Positions 25,837 through 35,700 of a stretch of 64,000 nucleotides of DNA are shown piece after piece. The stretch is taken from contig NZ_FZQR01000007.1 of NCBI RefSeq assembly GCF_900199455.1, forward strand, positions 124,001 through 188,000. The letters are read 5' to 3'. The position numbers and the translations under genes are program-made. Position 1 is the first letter of the stretch; each line of letters begins with the position of its first letter. The stretch is from Mesorhizobium carmichaelinearum (GTDB lineage Bacteria; Pseudomonadota; Alphaproteobacteria; Rhizobiales; Rhizobiaceae). A model generated the notes under the pieces. The model made no database searches, was not told where the DNA came from, and worked only from the letters and a program-made list of their open reading frames with translations.

Positions 25837-25898
25837 CTGAGGTAGCGCACCGAACCGGGCGATTGCAGCTGGCAGCTTTGCCATATATCGTCAAGATC

Positions 25899-26897
25899 AT
25901 GCCAAATGTGCCTCCTCCCAACCCGCCCGCTGCCAACCGGCTGGTCGTTGCCGTTGCCTATGATGGGCTGTGCACGTTCGAATTCGGCGTGGCGGCCGAG
26001 GTGTTCGCCTTGCCCAGGCCGGAGATGGGTGCGGACTGGTACCGGTTCGCCGTCGCCGGCATCGACGCCGGTGAAATGCGCGCGATGGGCGGTGTGCGCA
26101 TCGTCGCCGATGGTGGCCCCGACCTGATCGGCGAGGCCGGTACGGTGATCGTGCCGGGATGGCGCGGTGTCGATTGTCCGGTGCCGCCCTTGCTGATTGA
26201 GGCACTTCGCAAGGCCAATGGGCGCGGTGCACGCATCCTGTCGATCTGTTCGGGCGTCTTCGTGCTTGCCGCGGCCGGCCTGCTCTCAGGCAAAAAGGCA
26301 ACCACGCATTGGCGCTACAGCGACAGACTGAGGGAGATGTATCCCGACATCACCGTGGTTCCTGACGTTTTGTACATCGATGAGGGAAATGTGCTGACAT
26401 CGGCCGGGAGTGCTGCCGGCATCGACCTCTGCCTGCATCTGGTGCGGCGCGATTTCGGCACCAAGGCAGCCAATATGGTGGCGCGCCGGCTGGTCGTGCC
26501 GCCGCACCGCGACGGCGGCCAGGCGCAGTATGTCGAGAGTTCCGTGCCCGAGCTTCACGAACGCAGCCGGCTTGGACCGTTGATCGACCGGATGCGCGCC
26601 AATATTTCCGCCGACTATCCCGTCGCCACCCTGGCCGGCCTGGCCGGGATGAGTGAGCGGACATTCCTGCGCCGGTTCGCGGCCGCTACCGGCGTCACGC
26701 CGGCGCGCTGGCTGCTTTCGGAGCGGCTTTCGCGGGCGCGCACGCTGCTGGAAGACACGCGCCTGCCGATCGAGCGGATTGCCGAGACCGCCGGATTTGG
26801 CGCGGCGGCGACGTTGCGGCATCACTTCCGTCAGCAATTGGCCACGACGCCCGCCGCGTACCGGGCGAGGTTCGGGACCAACGCCAACTCCGCCTGA
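25899..26897 (+). CDS. ftrA: GlxA/FtrA-type AraC family regulator
   Basis: A 332-residue transcription factor. Residues 13-180 form a DJ-1/PfpI-like domain (VVAVAYDGLCTFEFGVAAEVF; the elbow SICSGVFVLAAAGLLSGKKATTHW with a Cys). Residues about 225-325 are the AraC DNA-binding domain with two helix-turn-helices (LAGLAGMSERTFLRRFAAATG and IERIAETAGFGAAATLRHHF). It is divergent from the rhodanese gene, which it probably regulates. The inducer is unknown. Confidence 0.92.
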   Translation: MPNVPPPNPPAANRLVVAVAYDGLCTFEFGVAAEVFALPRPEMGADWYRFAVAGIDAGEMRAMGGVRIVADGGPDLIGEAGTVIVPGWRGVDCPVPPLLIEALRKANGRGARILSICSGVFVLAAAGLLSGKKATTHWRYSDRLREMYPDITVVPDVLYIDEGNVLTSAGSAAGIDLCLHLVRRDFGTKAANMVARRLVVPPHRDGGQAQYVESSVPELHERSRLGPLIDRMRANISADYPVATLAGLAGMSERTFLRRFAAATGVTPARWLLSERLSRARTLLEDTRLPIERIAETAGFGAAATLRHHFRQQLATTPAAYRARFGTNANSA

Positions 26898-26905
26898 CGA
26901 CGTCG

Positions 26906-28048
26906 TCAGGGCAACAGCCCCTCATAGCGGCCGCGCGGCCGGATCATGCTGCCGCTGACGATCTGTTCGACCATATGCGCGGCCCAGCCGACACTGCGCC
27001 CAAGCGCAAACAAATGGAACGGCGCATCGCGCGGCAGACCGAGGCTGCGTGTCAGCACGGCGAGGGCAAAATCGATGTTCGGCTGGGTGCCGGTCGCGGC
27101 AATGGCGCCGGTTTCCAACGACCGCAAGGTCTCGTCGGTGTTGCCGATGGTCGCCAGAAGCGCCCTGGCCCGGGGATCGCCCTCGGGGTAGAGCTGATGG
27201 CCGAACCCCGGTAATGGCCGGTCATGGCCAAGCCAGCGCCGGATCGCGGCATCGGCGCCGTGCTGCGCCGCGTCCTCCGCTAGCTGCATCACCGCTTCGC
27301 CGGCACCACCGTGGCGCGGGCCGGACAGTGTCGCCAGACCGGCCAGCAGGCAAGCGGCGGGCGAGGCTCCGGTCGAGGCCGCGACGCGGGCCGCGAAGGT
27401 CGATGCATTGAGTTCGTGATCGGCGAGCAGCACGAGGGCGCGCCGGATCGCCTCCGCACCGTCGTCATCGACCGACCAGCCCTTCGCCAATCGCCGATGG
27501 ACGCGATCAGGTCCCGCCTCGGCACCGAGAGCGCCGGCCAGCACACCGATTGCGCGCGCGGCGTCGGCGCAAAGCGAGGTGGCGCTGCGTCCAAGCGAAG
27601 GCCGCCCCTGGCCGGCCAGCAAGGCAAGTTGCGCAAAGGCCGGGGCCCGGCCGGTCTGGCGCGGCGCATCCGGCGACGGCGCTTCGAAACGGACCGGCTC
27701 AGGCAGACCCCAAAGCACGGCGGCGGTTTCTTCCAGCGTGGCATGATCGGACAGCGCAGCGGCGTCCTGGCCGCGATAGATGAGTTGGCCGTGCCAGACG
27801 GTCGAAACCGCCGTGACGATCGACGGCTCACCCCAGGCAATGGCGCTTTCGGCGATGGCCGAGGGGCTGCGCCCGCGCGCCCTCCGGGTTGCGAGTGCTG
27901 CGATATCGTCGGCGCGATATTCGCTGCGGCGTGGATCGGCCCGGTCCGGCCGCATGCCGATGCGGCCGCGGCTGACATAGGCATAGAGCGTCTGCGGCCG
28001 CACCTTGAGCCTCTCCAGCGCCTCTTCCCGCGACAGCCATTCCGACAT
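26906..28048 (-). CDS. Citrate synthase-like protein fused to N-terminal helix-turn-helix
   Basis: A 380-residue protein. Residues 1-55 are an excisionase/MerR-type helix-turn-helix (LSREEALERLKVRPQTLYAYVSRGRI, with RSEYRADDIAAL). The rest is a citrate-synthase fold with the three catalytic residues in place: His211 (DHELNAST), His284 (GFGHQLY) and Asp326 (NIDFALAV). It may be both enzyme and DNA-binding protein. It is divergent from a second citrate-synthase gene, with three ATTGAT repeats between them, possibly its own binding site. Its reaction (citrate or 2-methylcitrate) cannot be told from sequence alone. Only eight bases separate it from the convergent ftrA gene. Confidence 0.88.
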   Translation of the reverse strand: MSEWLSREEALERLKVRPQTLYAYVSRGRIGMRPDRADPRRSEYRADDIAALATRRARGRSPSAIAESAIAWGEPSIVTAVSTVWHGQLIYRGQDAAALSDHATLEETAAVLWGLPEPVRFEAPSPDAPRQTGRAPAFAQLALLAGQGRPSLGRSATSLCADAARAIGVLAGALGAEAGPDRVHRRLAKGWSVDDDGAEAIRRALVLLADHELNASTFAARVAASTGASPAACLLAGLATLSGPRHGGAGEAVMQLAEDAAQHGADAAIRRWLGHDRPLPGFGHQLYPEGDPRARALLATIGNTDETLRSLETGAIAATGTQPNIDFALAVLTRSLGLPRDAPFHLFALGRSVGWAAHMVEQIVSGSMIRPRGRYEGLLP

Positions 28049-28061
28049 TTTTGGCTCTGAT

Positions 28062-28086
28062 ATTGATTCTATTGATCAAGATTGAT
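28062..28086. promoter_or_regulatory. Triple ATTGAT repeat between divergent citrate-synthase genes
   Basis: ATTGAT occurs at 28062-28067, 28071-28076 and 28081-28086, spaced 9 and 10 bp, with TTGATCAA palindromic in the middle. Helical-turn spacing in a 93-bp divergent promoter suggests cooperative binding, with the HTH-citrate synthase as candidate regulator. Confidence 0.5.
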
Positions 28087-28141
28087 GACTACGCCGCCCA
28101 GCCTTATCTCCGATCCGCAAAAGGTTCAAGGAGACAAGGCT

Positions 28142-29230
28142 ATGGCGAATGGGCTCGATGATGTGGTGGCGGCGGAAACCGTGCTGTCCGACGTGGATGG
28201 TCTGGGCGGCCGCCTGACGATCCGTGGTCATTCGCTGGCGGAACTGGCCGGGCGATGGAGCTTTCCGCAGGTCGTCCGACTGTTGCTCGACGGCTTCTTC
28301 GAGGATCTGCCTGGCGATGCCGAACTGGCGGCGAGACTGGGCGTGGCACGCGTCGAGGTGTTCGACCGGCTCCTGCCTTCGCTGCCCTTGCTGGCACCGA
28401 TCGAAATCTACAGCGCCATGCGCGCCGGCATGGCTTTGTTGCCGGATGGCGAGACGCTGACTGACGCCTTGCGGCTGATCGCGGCGCCTGCGGTGCTGAC
28501 GCCGGCCCTGTTGCGCCTGCAGCGCGGCGCGCAGCCGATCGCGCCGGACGGCAAGGCCGGTCATGCCGCCGACATGTTGCGGATGCTCCGGGGTTCCGTT
28601 CCGTCGCCGGCATTGGCAAAGGCGCTCGACACCTATCTGGTGACCGTCTGCGACCACGGCCTCAACGCCTCGACCTTCACCACGCGCGTCGTCGCCTCGA
28701 CTTTGGCCGGCCTGACCTCGTCGGTGCTGGCAGGCCTCGGCGCGCTCAAGGGGCCGCTGCATGGCGGCGCGCCCGGCCCGGTGATCGAGATGCTCGACGC
28801 GATCGAGGCGCATGGCGATGCGGCTGGCTGGCTGCGCAACGAGATCGCTGAGGGCAGGCGCATCATGGGGTTCGGCCATCGCATCTACCGTGTGCGCGAT
28901 CCGCGCGCCGATGTGCTGAAAGCAGTCGTACGGCAGCTCGGTAGTGAGGGCGAAACCGGCCGTCGGCTGGCCTTCGCCGAAAAGGTCGAGCAGACGGCGC
29001 TCGAGGTGTTGCGGATCGCCAAGCCGCAGCGCGCGCTGCAGACCAATGTCGAGTTCTACACCGCGCTGGTGCTGGAAGCAGCGGGTTTTCCGCCGCAAGC
29101 CTTCAGCAATGTCTTCGCCGCCGGGCGTGTTGCCGGCTGGATTGCGCATGCGCGTGAGCAGCAGACGACCGGACGGCTGATCCGTCCGCAATCGCGCTAT
29201 GTCGGCCCGGTGCCAGACCTCGTCGCCTAG
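28142..29230 (+). CDS. Citrate synthase-like enzyme
   Basis: A 362-residue soluble enzyme of the short bacterial citrate-synthase type. His172 (DHGLNAST) and His246 (GFGHRIYR) match the two catalytic histidines; at the third position a Glu (Glu304 in TNVEFYTAL) replaces the usual Asp. Condenses acetyl-CoA or propionyl-CoA with oxaloacetate by family. ATG 28142 has AAGGAG eight bases upstream; an in-frame ATG at 28085 lies in the operator-like region and lacks a ribosome site. Paired divergently with the HTH-fused homologue, the two may form mixed oligomers. It is not obviously the main gltA, which is longer (about 430 residues). Confidence 0.88.
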   Translation: MANGLDDVVAAETVLSDVDGLGGRLTIRGHSLAELAGRWSFPQVVRLLLDGFFEDLPGDAELAARLGVARVEVFDRLLPSLPLLAPIEIYSAMRAGMALLPDGETLTDALRLIAAPAVLTPALLRLQRGAQPIAPDGKAGHAADMLRMLRGSVPSPALAKALDTYLVTVCDHGLNASTFTTRVVASTLAGLTSSVLAGLGALKGPLHGGAPGPVIEMLDAIEAHGDAAGWLRNEIAEGRRIMGFGHRIYRVRDPRADVLKAVVRQLGSEGETGRRLAFAEKVEQTALEVLRIAKPQRALQTNVEFYTALVLEAAGFPPQAFSNVFAAGRVAGWIAHAREQQTTGRLIRPQSRYVGPVPDLVA

Positions 29231-29257
29231 GCACCCAGTCTGTTTCGAAAGACGAGG

Positions 29258-29289
29258 GCCTCTCCGCCTCGAAGCGGAGGGGCTTTCTC
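29258..29289 (+). terminator. Probable terminator after the citrate synthase gene
   Basis: Stem GCCTCTCCGC (29258-29267)/GCGGAGGGGC (29274-29283) with one wobble, loop CTCGAA, followed by TTTCTCT. Confidence 0.65.
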
Positions 29290-29356
29290 TCATGACCGAA
29301 ATTTCATGTGATCACGCGACCGTGTTCGTGTTCTTGCCTTGGTCCGTCCTTATATG

Positions 29357-29367
29357 CTGCACTGCAA
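29357..29367 (+). promoter_or_regulatory. PhaR-type half-conserved operator upstream of the patatin gene
   Basis: CTGCACTGCAA differs at one base from the CTGC-N3-GCAG consensus. It lies 72 bases before the patatin start, within TATATGCTGCACTGCAACAT. It suggests the lipase belongs to the PHB regulon. A related TTGCAGTGCAA palindrome is at 31317-31327. Confidence 0.45.
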
Positions 29368-29438
29368 CATAAGCCGCCAATAGCTGCTTCCTTCGGTGAC
29401 GTTGGGGCAGGTTGGCGCACCAGGATGACAGGAACGCC

Positions 29439-30570
29439 ATGACGAAGAACGGCAAGGCGGAGGAAAAGAAGAAGATCAACATCGCGCTTCAGGGCGGCGG
29501 CTCGCATGGCGCCTTTTCCTGGGGCGTGCTCGACCGGCTGCTGGAGGACGGCAGGCTTGAGATAGCGGCCGTGTCCGGCACCAGCGCCGGCGCCATGAAC
29601 GCCGTGGCACTGGCCGACGGATATGTGCGTGGCGGGGTCGAAGGCGCGCGGCAAAAACTTGACGATTTCTGGCACGCCGTCGCGGCGAAAGGCCGGTTCA
29701 GCCCGGTACAACGCATGCCGTGGGATGTCGCCTGGGGCAATTGGTCGATCGAGAACACGCCGGGCTATGTCTTCTTCGACACCATGTCGCGGGTGTTCTC
29801 GCCCTATGTCGCCAATCCGCTCGGCCTCAATCCGTTGCGCGACGTGGTCGCGCAGGAGATCGATTTCAGGAATGTCCGCGCCTGCAAGTCGATGGAACTG
29901 TTCATCTCCGCCACCAATGTCGAGACCGGACAGTTGCGGGGTGTTTTCCGATGGCGAGATCGACCTCGACACGGTGATGGCCTCGGCCTGCCTGCCGCAA
30001 TTGTTCCGCGCCGTCGAGATCAAGGGCGTGCCCTATTGGGATGGCGGCTATGGCGGTAATCCGGCGCTGTTCCCGTTTTTCAAGACGGCGGCGACGGAAG
30101 ACGTGCTTCTGGTGCAGATCAATCCGGTGGTGCGCGAAGGTACGCCAAAGAGCGCCAACGAGATCCAGAACCGCATCGACGAGATCACCTTCAACGCCGG
30201 GCTGCTGAACGAATTCCGCTCGATCGCCTTCGTCAAGGAACTGATCGCCGCTGGCCGTCTGCCGCATGGCGAATACCGCGACATCCGCATGCACCGCATC
30301 GATGCCGACGAGGCGTTCAAGGACTTGTCGGCGTCATCCAAGGTCAATGCCGAATGGACCTTCCTGAGCTATCTCAGAGATCTCGGCCGCACCGCCGCCA
30401 GCGACTGGCTGGAAGAGAATTACGACGCCGTCGGCAAGCGGCCGACGCTCGATCTCTCCGGTGAGCTTGACGACGGTTTCAAGCCGGTGCGAGGGCCAGC
30501 GCCTGGCCGACGGGTCAAGGAGTTTCTTGCAGCGCGCAAGAACCCGGAAGCGGAGCGCCGGCGGGCCTGA
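29439..30570 (+). pseudogene. Patatin-like phospholipase, disrupted by a +1 frameshift
   Basis: The coding region is about 377 codons plus one extra base. The first frame (29439 to about 29941) encodes LQGGGSHGAFSWGVLDRLLED, the oxyanion GGGSHG, and GTSAG with nucleophile Ser49. The second frame continues VFSDGEIDLDTVMASACLPQLF and WDGGYGGNPALFPF, with the catalytic Asp in DGG, to the stop at 30568-30570. The frames join at a run of four G (29938-29941), where three would restore ETGQLRVFSDGE. A homopolymer sequencing error or a genuine mutation are both possible. Patatin-like enzymes hydrolyse lipid esters, and some are PHB-associated in rhizobia. ATG 29439 has AGGA upstream. Confidence 0.88.
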
Positions 30571-31446
30571 GCCCACCGGGTGCCGAAGGAGCGATAGCCG
30601 ATCTGCGTCAGGCGCTGCCCGGCTATCCTCAGATCGATCAAGACCATCAGCGAAGTGTTCCGGAAGTCGGAGTAGCGACCAGGACGATCCGGCAAGGCGA
30701 CAACCCTCGCGTGTGGAAGACGCTTCATCATGCTGACGCCTGCTGCCACCAACATGCCGACGAGGCCGCACGCCGTCGCACGGTATTGTTGGAAAATGAC
30801 GAGCGGACTGATCGACACCAGCCTTGCGAATAAACTGAAAATAATCTGGGTTCCAGCACGCGCACTGTGCTCTTGCCATGTCGCGAACCAAGGGGCCACG
30901 CCGATCCCTGGCATTCCAGTGCCGCAGGTGCCGGCGCTCTCGACACCCGGTTCTACATCAACGAACCGGCCTCAAGCGATCCCGTGTTTGTCTTGGCATT
31001 TCACAAGCAATTCCAATAGCTTGGCCAAGCTTCCCGACGCCGGAGCTTGATGTCCTTCGCTGACCGAAAATGATCTGGCCTGGCGATCAAAATCCGCGTC
31101 CAGATCAGAGGTCCCGGGCACGATCGCGCCAGCATCTGCGGGAGTGCCACGCTGTCGGTCAGCAATGACCGAGCGGTCGTTCGGGACTGATGATGATGGG
31201 GGAGATCGTGAGCCGGCTGCGAACCCGCCCTACTGGTATTTTAGCAAGTCGAGAACAGTTTCGCGGCGGCCACACCTTGCCCGGCTACGCAATGCTGCTG
31301 CAACTTTCGGACTATATTGCAGTGCAACTTTGATGTAGAAGCACGCTCGCCTATCACGGCAATTTGAACACGGTCAGGCGCGCACCCATATCGGCGACGC
31401 GCCCGCGTCATGAAGGCGCGGTGCTGGCCGAACCCGCAGTGGAAAA
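30571..31446. other. Gene-free stretch, possible gene debris
   Basis: 876 bp with no intact, well-supported gene. On the minus strand the frame 30420-30914 has protein-like patches (LVIFQQYRATACGLVGMLVA, YSDFRNTSLMVLIDLRIAGQ) but runs into the patatin gene. On the plus strand near 30936-31020 DTRFYINEPASSDPVFVLAF is followed by stops. Both look like relics of lost genes, family not recognised. Close to the efflux operon the palindrome TTGCAGTGCAA (31317-31327) is the clearest regulatory candidate. Confidence 0.4.
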
Positions 31447-32628
31447 ATGACGATGCCTAAAATCAGGTTTCACAAGCTTGCAGCCATTGTTGTGCTCATT
31501 GGTTTCGCGGCGTGGATGGCGACAGGCGAATTCTCGTCGGTCGGCAGCGTAGCGGCCAACAAGGCCAAGGCGGCCGAAGTCGAGCAGGGCAAGACGCCGG
31601 ATGCGAGCAAGCCAAAGGCGGCGGAAGCCGAACCGAAGGCGCCGCTGCGCACCGTTGCCGTCGTGACGCCGCCGCGCAAGACCTATGCGCGCGCCATCCG
31701 CATTTCAGGGCTGACCGAGGCCGACAAGCGCGCGGTGCTCGCAACCCGCGTGGCCGGCGTCATCGACAAGCTGCCGGTCAAGCAAGGCGATCACGTCAAG
31801 ACCGGCGATCTGGTGCTGATGTTGGCCGCCGAGGAAAAGATCTCGATGGTCGACAATGCCAAGCAGCTTGTCGCGCAGCGCCAGGCCGAGCTGGACGCGT
31901 CACTGCGGCTGATGAAGACCGGCAATCTGCCCAAGCTGCAGCTCGACACCGCCCGCTCCAATCTGACCCTGGCGCAGTCGCAGCTGGATACCGCGCAGGC
32001 CGAGCTTGACCGCAACGAAGTCAAGGCGCCGTTCGACGGTGTCATCGACCGGGTGCCGGTGGAGCTGGGCAGCTCCGTCATGCAGGGCGGCGAGGTGGCG
32101 ACCATTCTCAAGCTCGATCCGGTGATCGCCCGCGGCGAGATCAGTGAGCGCGACCTCGGCTATCTCAAGATCGGCGACAAGGCCAGCGTTCGGCTGGTCA
32201 GCGGCCAGACTGTCGAGGGCACGGTGCGCTATATCAGCCGCGACGCGTCGTCGGCGACCCGCACCTTCCGTATCGAGGTCGCCATCCCCAATGGCGATGG
32301 CTCGGTGCCGGCCGGCATGACGGCGGAGATCCAGCTCAGCGCATTGCCGACCGACGCGGTTCTGCTGCCGCGGTCGGTGGTGACGCTCGGCGACAAGGGC
32401 GATCTCGGCATCCGCGCCGTAGGCAAGGACAACAGAGTGGCGTTCTTCCCGATCGATCTGGTCGACGACACGCCGACCGGTCTCGTGCTCGGCGGCATCC
32501 CGGCCGATGCGCGCATCATCGTCGCCGGCCAGGAACTGGTGAAGGAAGGCGATGAGGTCAAGCCAGTCGAGGCCGACCAGGCGACCATCAACAAGCTGAT
32601 CGGCGAAGCCACCGCCGGCACGCAGTAG
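31447..32628 (+). CDS. RND efflux periplasmic adaptor (membrane fusion protein)
   Basis: A 393-residue HlyD/AcrA-type adaptor with an N-terminal membrane anchor or signal (KLAAIVVLIGFAAWMATG), an Ala/Lys/Glu-rich linker, then the lipoyl halves (TRVAGVIDKLPVKQGDHVKTGDLVLML and NEVKAPFDGVIDRVPVELGSSVMQGGEVATIL) around a coiled-coil hairpin (about 125-185, NAKQLVAQRQAELDASLRLM, LQLDTARSNLTLAQSQLDTA), and the beta-barrel/membrane-proximal domain. It links the RND pump to an outer-membrane channel, which is not encoded here. It lies 79 bp upstream of the pump gene. Confidence 0.94.
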   Translation: MTMPKIRFHKLAAIVVLIGFAAWMATGEFSSVGSVAANKAKAAEVEQGKTPDASKPKAAEAEPKAPLRTVAVVTPPRKTYARAIRISGLTEADKRAVLATRVAGVIDKLPVKQGDHVKTGDLVLMLAAEEKISMVDNAKQLVAQRQAELDASLRLMKTGNLPKLQLDTARSNLTLAQSQLDTAQAELDRNEVKAPFDGVIDRVPVELGSSVMQGGEVATILKLDPVIARGEISERDLGYLKIGDKASVRLVSGQTVEGTVRYISRDASSATRTFRIEVAIPNGDGSVPAGMTAEIQLSALPTDAVLLPRSVVTLGDKGDLGIRAVGKDNRVAFFPIDLVDDTPTGLVLGGIPADARIIVAGQELVKEGDEVKPVEADQATINKLIGEATAGTQ

Positions 32629-32707
32629 CGCACGGGCGCGAGCGCCGGGCCCTGCCCGGCGACGTCAGTCCGTTCGCCACTCCCGAAAGCAACAGCAGGC
32701 ATAAGTC

Positions 32708-35700
32708 ATGGATATCGTCAGACTCGCAATCAACAATGCCCGCCTGACCATCTCGGTCCTGGTTTTCCTGCTGATTGCAGGCTGGGTCGCCTATCAATCG
32801 ACGCCGAAGGAAGCGGAACCCGACGTTCCGATTCCGATGATGTATGTCAGCCTGATCTATCAGGGCATTTCGCCGGAGGATTCCGAGCGCCTTCTGCTTC
32901 GGCCGATGGAAAGCAAGCTGAAAAGCCTGAAGGGCCTCAAGGAAATGCGCTCGGCCGCCTTCCAGGGCGGCGGCTACGTGCTGGTCGAGTTCCAGCCGCA
33001 GACCAATCTGGCGACGGCGCTACAGGATACGCGCTCCAAGGTGCAGGACGGCAAGGCCGACCTGCCGCAGGCGGCCGAGGAACCTGTCGTCACCGAGGTC
33101 AACATTTCCGAATTCCCGGTGCTCGTCGTCACACTGTCCGGCGAATTGCCCGAGCGCGTTCTGGCCGCCGCGGCGCGTGAACTGCGTGACCGCATCGAGG
33201 AGGTGCCCGGCGTTCTCGAAGGCTCGCTGCAGGGCTCCCGCGACGATCTTGTCGAGGTCGTCATCGATCCGATGAAACTGTCGTCCTATGGTTTGCAGCT
33301 CGACCAGCTGATCGGCGCCGTCGGCGCTTCCAACAGCCTGGTCGCGGCCGGCAACATCGAGGGCTCGGAGGGCAAATACGCCGTCAAGGTGCCGTCGTTG
33401 ATCGAGACTCCGGAGGATGTGGCGGCGCTGCCGGTGGTTGCCGGCCCCAACGCCGTGGTGCAGGCCAAGGACATCGCGACGATCCGCTCGACCTTTGCCG
33501 ACGCCACGACGATCACGCGCCTGAACGGCAAGCCGGCCATCGCCATCGAAGTCAAGAAGCGCATCGGTGCCAATCTGATCGACACGCTGACGAAGGTCAG
33601 GGAAGTGTCCGATACCTTCGTCAAGACGATGCCCGAGGGGATGCACGTCACCTACACGCAGGACAAGTCGGTCTTCGTCAACCAGCTGCTGGGGGACCTG
33701 CAGAACCATGTGATGATCGCCGTCATCCTGGTGTTCATCGTCATCCTCTACGCGCTGTCCGGCCGTGCCTCGTTGCTCATTGGCCTCGCTATCCCGTCGT
33801 CCTTCCTGATCGGCATCCTGTTGCTGGCGATGATGGGCTACACGATCAACATGATCGTGCTGTTCAGCCTCATCCTGGCGGTCGGCATGCTGGTTGACGA
33901 CGCCATCATCGTCACCGAATTCGCCGAACGACGGATGAGCGAGGGCATGCCCAAGCAGGAAGCCTTCGCACTTGCCGCCAAGCGCATGGCCGGTCCGGTC
34001 ATCGCGGCGACGATGACGCGCATCGCCGCCTTCTCGCCGCTGCTGTTCTGGCCGGGCATCATCGGCGACTTCATGAAGTACATGCCGATCACGCTGATCG
34101 TCACGCTGTCGGCCTCGATGCTCTATGCGCTTGTCTTCGCGCCGACGCTTGGCGCGATCTTCGCCAAGGCGCCTCAGCATCATGAGGATGGCAATCGCGA
34201 TGGCTGGTACATGGCTGTCGTCAAGCAAGCGGTGCGCTTCCCCATCACTGTGATGGTGCTCACCGTCATGTTGCTGGTCGGCATCTTCGTTGGCTATTCG
34301 AAGTATGGCGCCGGCGTCGAGTTCTTCCCGAGTGTCGAACCCGACTACGGCCTGCTCTATGTGCACGCCCGCGGCAACCTCTCGCTGGCCGAAATGGACA
34401 CGGCGACCAAGATTGCCGAAAACCGGCTGCTCGGCTGGCCGGGCGTGAAGTCGGTCTACACCCGCGTCGGCAAGTCCGACGGCGGCGGCCAGGACGTGCC
34501 TGAGGACGTCGTCGGCGTCATCCAGTACGAATTCATCGACTGGCGTGAGCGCAAATCGGCGAACGATATCCTGAACGATCTGCGTGGCGTCATGGCCGGC
34601 ATTCCCGGCGTCGACGTCGAGGTCCGCGTGCCGGAAGCCGGCCCGCCGACCGGCAAGCCGATCCAGATCAGGCTTTCGGCCATTGATCCCAAGGGACTGG
34701 ACGAGAAGGCGCGGGCCGTGGCGGCACGCATCGCCAAGGTGCCCGGCGTCATCGACATTTCCGATGGCTTGCCGCCGCCCGGCGTCGACTGGGCACTCGA
34801 GGTCGACCGCGCCAAGGCTGCGCAATACGGTATCAGCCCGACCTCGGTCGGAACGGTGGTGCAGCTTGTCACCAACGGTCTGAAGCTGAGCGAATACCGG
34901 CCTGCCGGCGCCGACAAGGCGGTCGACATCCGGCTGCGTCTGCCGGAGGACCGGCGCACGCTGTCGACGCTCGACGAGCTCAGGGTGCAGACCTCGCAAG
35001 GATCGGTGCCGATCTCGAACTTCGTCGTCCGCAAGGCGAAACCGAGCGTCGGCATCCTCAACCGCATCGACGGCGCCCGCACCGTGGTGGTGCAGGCCAA
35101 CGTCGCCGCCGGCGCCCAGGTCGCCGCCGTGCAGCAGGAGGTCACCCAGGCCGTCACCGACATGAATCTCGGCAGCGGCATCCGCTGGAAGCTGGCCGGC
35201 TCGAACGAGGACAGCGCCGAGGCCAGTGCCTTCCTCAGCAAGGCCTTCGGTGCGGCGATCTTCCTGATCTTCCTGGTGCTGTTGGCGCAGTTCAACAAGT
35301 TCACCAGCGTCTGGCTGGTGCTGTCCTGCGTGGTCATGGCGACGATCGGCGTGTTCCTCGGGCTGCTTATAACAGGCGAGACGTTCGGCATCGTCATGTC
35401 GGGCATCGGCGTCATCGCGCTGGCCGGCGTGGTGGTGAACAACAATATCGTGCTGATCGACACCTATGACCGGCTGCGTGAAGAAGGCTGGGACAAGATG
35501 GAGGCGGTGCTGCAGACCTGCCGCGAGCGCGCGCGACCGGTGGTGCTGACGGCGGTGTCGGCCATCCTCGGCGTGCTGCCGATCGCTTTCGGCCTTGGCC
35601 TGGAAATCTTCCATCACGAGACGACGATCAACGCGCCGTCGACGCAATGGTGGATTTCGCTGTCCTCGGCCATCGTCTTCGGCCTGTCCTTCGCCACGGT

